Shown one piece after another: positions 1 to 6,581 of a DNA stretch of 13,657 nt. How positions within the stretch are numbered: position 1 is the first letter of the stretch; each line of letters starts with the position of its first letter. The position numbers were made by a program, and so were the translations under genes. The DNA comes from CALARM01 sp964431735 (GTDB lineage Bacteria > Vulcanimicrobiota > SpSt-956 > JAKJGF01): positions 1 to 13,657 of the forward strand of contig CAYSLJ010000183.1 in assembly GCA_964431735.1 (NCBI GenBank), in the 5' to 3' direction. The notes under the pieces were generated by a model that worked only from the letters and a program-made list of their open reading frames with translations, did not search any database and was not told the origin of the DNA.

Positions 1-71
1 AGGATGATAACCGTTCTAACAATTTGCCGGAGTTATTTTTCTTACAGTCCTTAGTTTTGTGGAAGATTTTG

Positions 72-1976
72 CTATGATGCGTTATGAATCGTAGCTGTTG
101 CACCGGGCTTCCACCCCGCTCTGTGAACTATTTCGTCCCATCCAGTCTTTTTTATAAAAGACAGATTTTCATAGGTTTTTCTTTCTATATCAGTCTGTCC
201 TGTACCGAGATTAATGGACAGTCCGTGACATCTTTTTACATTGCCGTCAAATACAGTAAGGCTGGATCCGTCATCACTTCTGCATTCTATTTCATCACCT
301 GACATGGAGAGTCTGCCTGCTACTGCATGATCCAGTGCATCTTTCACCTGCTGTGCTGCTTTCTTTACAGACTCGTTTTCTGTAGCAGTTCCTATATTTT
401 CTGCAAGATCCCCCAGATCTACAAAGCCATGTCTGTTTTCAGGGCTATCAAGCAGCTCATACTGCTGGGTTTTGTCTGCAATATTTCTCAGGTTTTCTTC
501 TGTTATATCTGATTTTTTAATGGCTTCTTTCAGATTAGCAGTAGATTCTGCAAGTTCGTCCAGTTTTGTTGAATCTATTACTGAAAGTGTTATGGCATGA
601 TGTTTGTTTGCCGTAGCCTGCACCAGAGCAAAAGCTGCCTGTTTCGGATTATTAAGTTCATTTTTTTCATTTTTCTGTATAATTTCCAGACCTTCTCTGA
701 TATGTATGGGGCCGGGGTTGTCAGCAAAGGAACTTCCCCAGAGTACTTCAGGCGATGCTACAATATAATCAGTACTGTCTTTCATTGGATATAAAGCCTC
801 AGCCTGTCCTTCCAGACAGTTTTCCATTACCATGACATCTATATTCTGTCCTGTCACTTCTTTGACTTTTTTTGTAATATCTCCCATGTCTTCAGGTGTT
901 ATATTCCCGTGATCCTCTTTATCGGGAGCTATTCCTTTCCATCCTTTTCCATGATCGAAGAGCACTATTATATAGTGTTCTGCAGGGAATTGTTTCGTTT
1001 CCGTTATAAGAAAATCCAGCATTTCTTTCCTGTCTGTCATGTTTATATTGCCGAGGTTTTCCATTACCGGAGAATCTACTGTTTCATGTTTAACTACAGG
1101 AGAGTTTCCCTGTTCTTCCTGACCTTTTGTAACATAATATCTTCTTGCCTCTTTACTCCAGTTACCATCAATATTTGATTTTATATATTCGCAGTTTTCC
1201 GAATAGTTTAATACTATTTTTATTTCTTCTTCATTGAAAGACAGTTTTTTCAGTTCTTCCGTTATGCCGAATCGTGAATATGCGTTCCCCTGTAAAGACT
1301 CCAGAGGTTTTAATTTTTCCCTGTCTATAATATAACTTCCCAGTTTATTTATGGTTTTTTCATTGATTACAAAGGATGTAAAATTCTCTTTGATTTCTTC
1401 CTGCGGTGCTCTGGAGATTTGAGCTATTATATTTATATCTTCCGTAGAACCAAGTTTTTCCAGATCCAGAAGTTGTCTTATAACAAGAGGTTCAAGATTT
1501 CCGCTCCCATTACCCCAGAAGAGTACTGTAAGTTTTTTCTTTCCCGGAACTTCAAGTTTACCTTTATAAACATGTCTGCCTGAAAGAGTTGTAGGAACTT
1601 CTGCTTTTGACAGGTCATCTTTTTCTACTATTTCCCATTTCCCTTCATTATTTTTCTTTACCTGAAAGGTCTTATGCTGTTCCTCATCTTTAATAAGGGC
1701 TTCTTTTTTTACCGTATCAGTTCCTGTTACTTCCCCTGTTTCATTAAATTGAATTATATCTATTCTATTACCATCCGAAATCTCTATTAACTGGGATTTA
1801 TTCTGTGACAGTTTTCTTAATATATCTATTTTTTTATCTTCCTGATTTATTATGTCTTCAGAATCAGTAAAGGTTTCTTTCTGATGAAGGGCAGAATTAC
1901 TTTCAAGGAGTTTTTTTCTTGTATTTTTAGCTTCTTCTGTATTTATTTTTTTGAAACCAAAGATTTTTCCCAGCAT
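72..1976 (-). CDS. Clostripain-family (C11) cysteine peptidase, cytoplasmic form
   Basis: The 634-residue product belongs to peptidase family C11 (caspase-like fold, clan CD). The peptidase domain starts near residue 147 with the strand LTVLFWGNGSGNLEP and runs to about 600. The catalytic His is H342 in DHGKGW and the nucleophile is C387 in MENCLEG, followed by the usual ASPE segment at 407-410. The stretch RRYYVTKG (279-286) with NLGNINMTD (309-315) just before the His strand is typical of the family. Family knowledge predicts cleavage after basic residues. Residues 1-145 are charged and linker-like, with a small strand-rich part at 66-120. There is no signal peptide or membrane segment, so it probably acts inside the cell, unlike secreted clostripain. 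The start is supported by AAAGGA 8-9 nt upstream. It is divergent from the gene at 2263, and no substrate is indicated by its neighbours. The family call is firm; the cellular role is unknown. Confidence 0.88.
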   Translation of the reverse strand: MLGKIFGFKKINTEEAKNTRKKLLESNSALHQKETFTDSEDIINQEDKKIDILRKLSQNKSQLIEISDGNRIDIIQFNETGEVTGTDTVKKEALIKDEEQHKTFQVKKNNEGKWEIVEKDDLSKAEVPTTLSGRHVYKGKLEVPGKKKLTVLFWGNGSGNLEPLVIRQLLDLEKLGSTEDINIIAQISRAPQEEIKENFTSFVINEKTINKLGSYIIDREKLKPLESLQGNAYSRFGITEELKKLSFNEEEIKIVLNYSENCEYIKSNIDGNWSKEARRYYVTKGQEEQGNSPVVKHETVDSPVMENLGNINMTDRKEMLDFLITETKQFPAEHYIIVLFDHGKGWKGIAPDKEDHGNITPEDMGDITKKVKEVTGQNIDVMVMENCLEGQAEALYPMKDSTDYIVASPEVLWGSSFADNPGPIHIREGLEIIQKNEKNELNNPKQAAFALVQATANKHHAITLSVIDSTKLDELAESTANLKEAIKKSDITEENLRNIADKTQQYELLDSPENRHGFVDLGDLAENIGTATENESVKKAAQQVKDALDHAVAGRLSMSGDEIECRSDDGSSLTVFDGNVKRCHGLSINLGTGQTDIERKTYENLSFIKKTGWDEIVHRAGWKPGATATIHNAS

Positions 1977-2013
1977 TTTATATTTCCTTTATCAATTATA
2001 TATAGCTTTAATA

Positions 2014-2043
2014 ATTATGGCATAATTTTATGGAAAAAATCAA
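2014..2043 (-). promoter_or_regulatory. Possible promoter of the C11 peptidase gene
   Basis: On the minus strand TTGATT (2043-2038) is separated by 18 nt from CATAAT (2019-2014), about 35 bp upstream of the ATG at 1976. The surrounding 286-bp divergent gap (1977-2262) is extremely AT-rich, so chance matches are common. The spacing and distance to the start make it the best candidate. Confidence 0.35.
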
Positions 2044-2194
2044 TAAAATTATGTTAATTTTTTGTTAAATATTACTGAAGTATTTGTCTGTGAGTATTAC
2101 ACACCAGGTAAAATATGGCATTTTCACTCACCATTTACTGTTATATACAGGAAAGAGAAAACTTTTTTATTATTAAGAGGAAACTTATCTTCTT

Positions 2195-2223
2195 TTGTAG
2201 AAATTTTGTAAAAGAATTAAATA
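2195..2223 (+). promoter_or_regulatory. Possible promoter of the acidic repeat-protein gene
   Basis: TTGTAG at 2195-2200, a 17-nt spacer and TAAATA at 2218-2223 resemble a weak sigma-70 promoter about 40 bp upstream of the GTG start at 2263. The context is AT-rich and the match is imperfect. Confidence 0.3.
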
Positions 2224-2262
2224 AATATAGATAACGTTTTTATCGAAATGAGGTGAAATCAA

Positions 2263-3270
2263 GTGGGAAAAGATGAAAATAGAGTAGAAGATTTTGCGTC
2301 TGCTATGGGGGCTGCTTTTGACGTAGAAGTGTCCAGAGAAACTGTTGAAGAGGAAAAAATAGAAGAGCTGGCAGAAGAAAAACTGGAAAATATACTTCCA
2401 GACTGGGAAGACGAAGAACTGGAAGATTACGAGTCTCCGTCTTTAAAGAAATTACTTGATTCAGGAAAAGGTGTATGTAAAGGAACGGTGTCTGCCAGAG
2501 ATTTTCAGTCTGTATTACAGGAAGTAAAAACTGAACTGGATAAAGCCATAAAAGGCTTTGCCGAGGTTAAAGAAGCAGGGAAGATGACATCTTTCACGGA
2601 GCAGGAATTAATGGTAAGAATCGATAGGGCTTTTGATTTACATAAAGAAGCACTGAATGAAATTGATAAGTATTTTGCCGATAAAAATAATGAACATATT
2701 CTGGATGGCCTTGACCTTGCCAGGTCTGCCGTTAACAGATTATATAAATCTTTTGTTCTGCTCAACCAGACAAAATGGGGCGATAATTCACTTGGAGCAA
2801 GACAGGGGTGGGCAGGATCTTCAAAACTTGCAAAATCTATAGAGATGGAGGAGAGTAATGTGGATATAGTAATAGGAGAAAACAAAAAGTATTATACAAA
2901 TCCCAATTTTGAAAGAGTCAGACAGGAACTTGATATGTTAAAAGCAGGGAAGCTCTCTGAAGAGAAATTCGCTGCTACTATAGACTGGATGATTGATAAT
3001 ATTGCTTCAGCCAGAAAAGATTCAAAAGCAATAGATAAATCATCCTTAACAGGGGATAATGCAAAGATAATTGAAGAAGTGCTCAAAGCAACACTTGAAG
3101 CACTGGACACATATGAAAAAGGCCTGGAAGAAATGAAAAAATACTTTACAGATAAAGTTTCCGTACACCTGGATAAGGGTTTTCGTATGGCCTTTGAAGC
3201 AACACAGGTAATTTCTCAGATACAGCTGGCCTCCGAACCTGCAAAAGAGAAAAAAGAGGAAAGCAAATAG
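2263..3270 (+). CDS. Unrecognised acidic helical protein with two tandem ~110-residue units
   Basis: I do not recognise a named family. The 335-residue protein is acidic and almost entirely helical in character, with no signal peptide or membrane segment. Residues 1-56 are a very acidic, probably disordered head. Residues 57-168 and 212-323 look like two diverged copies of one unit. Each begins with a Ser/Asn-Pro start (SPSLKKLLD at 58, NPNFERVRQ at 213), continues with an amphipathic helix, and later carries a matching IDKYFADK (134) or MKKYFTDK (291) segment, offset by 155-157 residues. A spacer rich in Gly/Ser/Trp joins them, and the tail is lysine-rich. The GTG start is chosen because AGGTGA (2251-2256) sits 6-7 nt upstream and no in-frame ATG competes. 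It is divergently transcribed from the C11 peptidase and could be an adaptor or structural protein, but nothing in the sequence assigns a function. Confidence 0.8.
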   Translation: MGKDENRVEDFASAMGAAFDVEVSRETVEEEKIEELAEEKLENILPDWEDEELEDYESPSLKKLLDSGKGVCKGTVSARDFQSVLQEVKTELDKAIKGFAEVKEAGKMTSFTEQELMVRIDRAFDLHKEALNEIDKYFADKNNEHILDGLDLARSAVNRLYKSFVLLNQTKWGDNSLGARQGWAGSSKLAKSIEMEESNVDIVIGENKKYYTNPNFERVRQELDMLKAGKLSEEKFAATIDWMIDNIASARKDSKAIDKSSLTGDNAKIIEEVLKATLEALDTYEKGLEEMKKYFTDKVSVHLDKGFRMAFEATQVISQIQLASEPAKEKKEESK

Positions 3271-3274
3271 TTTT

Positions 3275-3327
3275 AGTGAGTGGTGAGTAGTGAGTGGAAG
3301 TTTCATTACTCTTTACTCATCACTTTT
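3275..3327. repeat. Heptamer repeat array folding as an imperfect hairpin, possible terminator
   Basis: Just after the stop of the 335-residue gene, three 7-bp units (AGTGAGT, GGTGAGT, AGTGAGT; 3275-3295) are followed by three units of the complementary type (TCATTAC, TCTTTAC, TCATCAC; 3303-3323). The two halves can pair: AGTG/CACT, TGAGTA/TACTCA and GAGT/ACTC, with G-T wobbles and one T-T mismatch. A short T run (3324-3327) follows. It may terminate the upstream gene. The same motif family recurs at 8721-8769. Confidence 0.6.
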
Positions 3328-3465
3328 CTAAATATCGCTATATTCTCATTCGACTACCACAAGCTGAGAAACATTTTCACTCTTCAGGGCTGTGTAGGTG
3401 ATGATGTATATTCCTTTGTAAAACCTTTTCTTGAGTGTATTAAAGAAAAATATTTCCCATATTAA
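3328..3465 (+). pseudogene. Possible 3' remnant of a decayed reading frame
   Basis: Directly after the hairpin an open frame of about 45 codons runs to a TAA at 3463-3465. Its translation has a protein-like composition, for example FDYHKLRNIF and VYSFVKPFLECIKEKYF, with charged and aromatic residues mixed rather than the low-complexity product expected from AT-rich spacer. It has no credible start or ribosome binding site, because the only ATG lies inside the repeat hairpin. I could not match it to a family. It may be the tail of a lost gene or chance. The rest of the 3271-3476 gap holds only a weak A/T stem near 3450-3470. Confidence 0.25.
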
Positions 3466-3476
3466 AAAAAGAAGGA

Positions 3477-4580
3477 TTAAGCCCTGTTATTTTTTTCCTG
3501 TCTCCAGCACTGAGGATCAGGTGAAAAAGGATTTTCTGTTACAGCATAAGATATACATGGATTTCCTCTGCAGGTTTTAACGATCTTACATTCAGAACAT
3601 TTTTCATAATTAGAAAGATCTTTTAATTTATTTAATAAAGGGGAATTATAAAAAATATCCATGAGAGAAACTTCAGGGAAAGTGCCTAATTTAATGGGTA
3701 ATCTTCTACATGGAAGTAAAGTTCCGTCTGCCAGAACAGTAAGCATTCCTCCAATATAACAGCAACCTGTTACTTTATTTTCATCCCATCTGTTATGTTC
3801 TTTATAAAGTAATTGCCATAAGGACTCTTTAAGAGGGAAAAAAGTCTTTCTATCTTTCAATGCATTTTCATACTGACATGTTAAAACTTGAATCAAAAAT
3901 TCCCTGTATTCTTCAGGAGAGAAAAAATCTTCTTTACTGTAATTTTTTACAGCATCACCGATAGGAACAACCCTTGAAAAGGCAAAAGAATCTATTACTT
4001 TTTCTCCTGCCCAGTCCATAAGAGGTATGAGTTCATCTTTATTTTCTCTACTGAGGGTAAACATAAGTAATAAAGGAAAACCTTCCTGTCTCAGTACAGT
4101 CAGTGCTTCAAGTAAATCCTTAAAAGCCCCTTTCCCTCTTATACTATCATGAATATCTTCTCTACCATCTATACTTAATTGAATATTTTTTATATTACGT
4201 TTTTTTAGTTCTATCAGATTTTTTTTCTTTATTGATTTTGGAGTACTCATAAGACTGAGAGCTATTTTTATATGACTTTTTTTTTCTTTAACTTGAATAT
4301 AGTCTATGATTTTAAATAAATCTTTTCTCAACAGAGGATCTCCTCCTGTAAGACAGATATCCAGAAGCTGAGTATTTTCTTTCTCTGCAAGATTAAATAT
4401 TTCATCAATAAGAGACTTACATGTTTTTAAATCAAGTTCATGTTCTATTTCAGATCTGTAAGTTTCATCTGCAGGTAAATAACAGTGTTTGCATCTGTAA
4501 TGACAGAGAGCAGTAATATGCCATTGAATATAAAGAAAGGGGTATTTTCTATTATACTTTTCTTCTATTTTTTTAATCAT
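3477..4580 (-). CDS. Radical SAM/SPASM enzyme paired with a GS-like ligase
   Basis: Starting from the preferred ATG the product has 367 residues. The radical SAM [4Fe-4S] motif is CHYRCKHC (C26, C30, C33), followed by the TGGDP motif (78-82) that contacts SAM. The C-terminal SPASM region has the cysteines expected for two auxiliary [4Fe-4S] clusters: CC at 273-274, then GTLLPC with C291, then C328-x2-C331-x5-C337-x4-C342, and a final C358 in DPQCW. This arrangement is typical of enzymes that modify peptides (PqqE, MftC, anSME-like), although some act on small molecules. A TTG codon 6 bp further upstream (4586) would overlap the ligase stop by 4 bp. The ATG at 4580 is preferred because GGAAAG lies 9 nt ahead of it; with this start the ligase stop is only 2 bp away. 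It is clearly cotranscribed with the upstream ligase. The enzyme class is secure; the substrate is unknown. Confidence 0.9.
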   Translation of the reverse strand: MIKKIEEKYNRKYPFLYIQWHITALCHYRCKHCYLPADETYRSEIEHELDLKTCKSLIDEIFNLAEKENTQLLDICLTGGDPLLRKDLFKIIDYIQVKEKKSHIKIALSLMSTPKSIKKKNLIELKKRNIKNIQLSIDGREDIHDSIRGKGAFKDLLEALTVLRQEGFPLLLMFTLSRENKDELIPLMDWAGEKVIDSFAFSRVVPIGDAVKNYSKEDFFSPEEYREFLIQVLTCQYENALKDRKTFFPLKESLWQLLYKEHNRWDENKVTGCCYIGGMLTVLADGTLLPCRRLPIKLGTFPEVSLMDIFYNSPLLNKLKDLSNYEKCSECKIVKTCRGNPCISYAVTENPFSPDPQCWRQEKNNRA

Positions 4581-4582
4581 TT

Positions 4583-5902
4583 TCAAAATCTTTCCAGGTA
4601 ATTATCCAGTTCCCACGGATGAATCCACTCATTATATCTATTCCATTCATCAAACTTTTTTCTTATAAAAGTCTGAAACAAATCTCCTCCAAGGGCAGAG
4701 TTGACCATAAAACTTCTGCTCATTTCCTGGAGAGCTTCAAATAGAGTTGCTGGAAGAGTATTTATTTTCATTTTATTTATATATTCCTGTGTTAAATTAT
4801 ATATACTTTCCAGACATGGTGGTGGCGGCTCAATTTTACTTTTAATACCTGTAAGTCCTGCTTTTAAAATAACAGAAAAAGCCATATAGGGATTACAGGA
4901 TGGGTCAGGACTTCTCAATTCAATTCTGGTATGTTCATCTCTAAAAGGAGGAATTCTTACCATAGTAGTTCTCTTCTTTTCTGCCCATGTAACATATACA
5001 GGTGCTGCATTATAAAGAACAAGCCTTTTGTAAGAGTTTACAAGAGGATTTGTTACAGCTGTATATTCTCTGGCATAATGTATAAGGCCACCAATATAAT
5101 GAAGACATATATCACTCAGGCCATATTTATTTAAACTATCATAAAATACATTTTTTCCATCTTTATATATAGATTGATGAATATGTAATCCCGATCCTCT
5201 TCTAAATTGAACAGGTTTTGGCATAAAAGTTGCATGACAGCCATTCTTTGCCGCAATAGTTCTTACAATAATACGAAAAATTACAAAATTATCTGCTCCT
5301 TTAAGAGGATCAGAAGGTGAAAAATTAATCTCATGCTGTCCCTGTGACATTTCATGATGAGAGTTTTCAAATTTTAAACCCATAGTTTCCATTGTTTCTA
5401 CTATTTCTCTTCTTATTTTTTCTCCTTTATCCAGGGGAGCAACATCCATATATTCTCCATTATCATGGATATCTATAAAAGGCCTACCTTTTTCATCAAC
5501 TGGAAATAGAAAAAATTCACTTTCTGTGCCAATTTTCATTTCGACCCCCATATCATTTAGTGTATTGATGTTTTTTTTAAGTATACTTCTTGTGCATTCT
5601 CCGAAAGGACTTCCATCAGGACTATGAATATTACAGATTATAAGGGCAGTTACTCTATCATGTTCCATCCATGGAACTATAGAAAATGTTGAAAGATCGG
5701 GTAGAAGAAACATATCAGATTCTTCAATGCCCTGGTAACTGAAAAGTTTCTTCCCATTAATGGCCTCTATAAAACTTTCATGGGAAATTTCAATGGTTCT
5801 GGCTGTGCCATTAATATCAGTAAAAATCAGCTTTATAAATCTTATTTTTTTTTCTTTTATAATATTTATTACTTCATCTTTTTTGCTCAAAGTTTCTGAC
5901 AT
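4583..5902 (-). CDS. Glutamine-synthetase-like carboxylate-amine ligase lacking ammonium-site residues
   Basis: The 439-residue product is a full-length type I glutamine synthetase homologue with the N-terminal beta-grasp domain (about 15-100) and the catalytic domain. Metal and ATP/glutamate ligands are kept: TESE (E127, E129), HHEMSQGQHE (E184, E191), GSGLH (H240), NSYKRL (R293), R311, RIELR (E328, R330) and the end HPWELDNYLE. Two features of real GS are missing. The DGSS loop that supplies the ammonium-binding Asp is shortened by about six residues (FSYQGIEESDM, 54-64). The Glu-flap motif usually written PGYEAP reads LYNAAP, placing Ala299 where the catalytic Glu should be. No NLYDLP adenylylation loop is visible. 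It probably joins a glutamate-like carboxylate to an amine other than ammonia, as PuuA- and FluG-type relatives do. The start has AAGGAA upstream with 5-6 nt spacing. The radical SAM gene follows 2 bp after its stop. Confidence 0.9.
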   Translation of the reverse strand: MSETLSKKDEVINIIKEKKIRFIKLIFTDINGTARTIEISHESFIEAINGKKLFSYQGIEESDMFLLPDLSTFSIVPWMEHDRVTALIICNIHSPDGSPFGECTRSILKKNINTLNDMGVEMKIGTESEFFLFPVDEKGRPFIDIHDNGEYMDVAPLDKGEKIRREIVETMETMGLKFENSHHEMSQGQHEINFSPSDPLKGADNFVIFRIIVRTIAAKNGCHATFMPKPVQFRRGSGLHIHQSIYKDGKNVFYDSLNKYGLSDICLHYIGGLIHYAREYTAVTNPLVNSYKRLVLYNAAPVYVTWAEKKRTTMVRIPPFRDEHTRIELRSPDPSCNPYMAFSVILKAGLTGIKSKIEPPPPCLESIYNLTQEYINKMKINTLPATLFEALQEMSRSFMVNSALGGDLFQTFIRKKFDEWNRYNEWIHPWELDNYLERF

Positions 5903-6202
5903 AAAAATTCCTTAAATATTATGTAAAAATCCTCTATTTTTGCATTATTTTAAAGTTTATATAATCACTCTGGTAACAACCTGTGTTATATTATATATTA
6001 TGAAGGTCTAATCCTTTTAATTTTTTAATAATTTATCTATATTTTTAAAATGCTATAATTCCTTATATAATTTAACTGATGGCTTATAGATAAAACTTTA
6101 TTACACTACAAAAGGTTAACAAAAATTTAACTTTTTAATATTGATTTTATATTATTAATAAGTTAAAATTAATTTAATTCATATTAAAGGAGGATATTAA
6201 AT
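5903..6202. other. 300-bp AT-rich divergent intergenic region
   Basis: This gap separates the ligase operon (-) from the small Cys-tailed protein gene (+) and must hold promoters for both. I see a good candidate for the rightward gene at 6141-6169. For the leftward operon only weak A/T boxes are visible. There is no RNA gene, no convincing riboswitch fold and no repeat array. Confidence 0.6.
6141..6169 (+). promoter_or_regulatory. Likely promoter of the small Cys-tailed protein gene
   Basis: TTGATT (6141-6146), exactly 17 nt, then TAAAAT (6164-6169) fit a sigma-70 promoter. Transcription would begin near 6176, giving a ~27-nt leader that contains the ribosome binding site AAAGGAGG (6186-6193), 9 nt before the ATG. 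The Shine-Dalgarno match is among the strongest in the window, which suggests high expression. Confidence 0.45.
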
Positions 6203-6466
6203 ATGGGATGTACAGTCAGTTCTTATAAACCACCTGTATACTCTACAGGTTCACATAATACAAATACAACTTCTCATAAACCTGAATACAGTGATAAATA
6301 TATGAAACAGGATAAAGAAATGATGAAAGACCTTGAAAGGATGAAGTCAGAAATAGAAAATATGATGGACCTCTTAAAATCAAGAGGAACAGTCAGTACA
6401 CCTTCATCAGGAAACTATTCAGGTTGTAAAGGTGGTTGTAAAGGTCCATATATCAGTCATAAATAA
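6203..6466 (+). CDS. Small Cys/Gly-tailed protein, candidate modified-peptide precursor
   Basis: The 87-residue protein is of no family I recognise. Residues 1-30 are rich in Ser, Thr, Asn, Tyr and Pro (MGCTVSSYKPPVYST). Residues 31-61 form a charged, Met-rich amphipathic helix. Residues 62-73 are a Ser/Thr/Gly linker, and the tail is SGCKGGCKGPYISHK with cysteines at 75 and 79 in two copies of GCKG/GCKGP. The only other Cys is C3. There is no signal peptide or transmembrane segment. A helical leader followed by a short Gly/Cys tail is the usual shape of a RiPP precursor, and a radical SAM/SPASM enzyme with a non-canonical ligase lies 300 bp away, divergently transcribed. That link is inference. 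A small metal-binding or structural protein is equally possible. The ATG is fixed by AAAGGAGG with 9-nt spacing. Confidence 0.75.
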   Translation: MGCTVSSYKPPVYSTGSHNTNTTSHKPEYSDKYMKQDKEMMKDLERMKSEIENMMDLLKSRGTVSTPSSGNYSGCKGGCKGPYISHK

Positions 6467-6472
6467 ACTATT

Positions 6473-6581
6473 TAGAGCGTGTGGGAAAATAATTTAAAAA
6501 TAAAGAAGAAAAATTGAATAATTAGTAAACATGCTACGAAATTTTATTATCACTAGGCTGGAATTTTTCAAACACGCTCTA
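6473..6581. mobile_element. ~105-bp MITE-like element with TA flanks, overlapping a gene end
   Basis: Terminal inverted repeats GAGCGTGTGGGAAAA (6475-6489) and its near-complement ending CAAACACGCTC (right copy 6565-6579) agree at 13 of 15 positions, the outermost 8 perfectly. Both ends are flanked by TA (6473-6474 and 6580-6581), the target duplication used by IS630/Tc1-mariner elements. The ~75-bp interior is AT-rich and has no reading frame, so this is a non-autonomous element that would need a transposase in trans. The right repeat encodes the last codons and stop of the glycosyltransferase gene. No related transposase gene is present in the window, so family assignment rests only on the ends and the TA flanks. 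Confidence 0.7.

Noticed and set aside
1..71. Possible gene or terminator at the left edge
   Set aside because: The 71 bp downstream of the C11 gene contain no open frame of note and no stable stem with a T tract on the minus strand.
84..1178. Four plus-strand frames opposite the C11 peptidase gene (84-302, 327-512, 597-794, 909-1178)
   Set aside because: Phe/Ser/Cys/Tyr-rich translations are the mirror of an AT-rich Lys/Glu-rich gene and no start signals support them.
2120..2155. Possible additional heptamer units (TTCACTC, ACCATTT) in the 1977-2262 gap
   Set aside because: Only one clear unit is present and no regular period can be followed.
4581..4586. TTG at 4586 as start of the radical SAM gene with a 4-bp overlap
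   Set aside because: GGAAAG would be only 3 nt away; ATG at 4580 has 9 nt spacing. Biology is unchanged either way.
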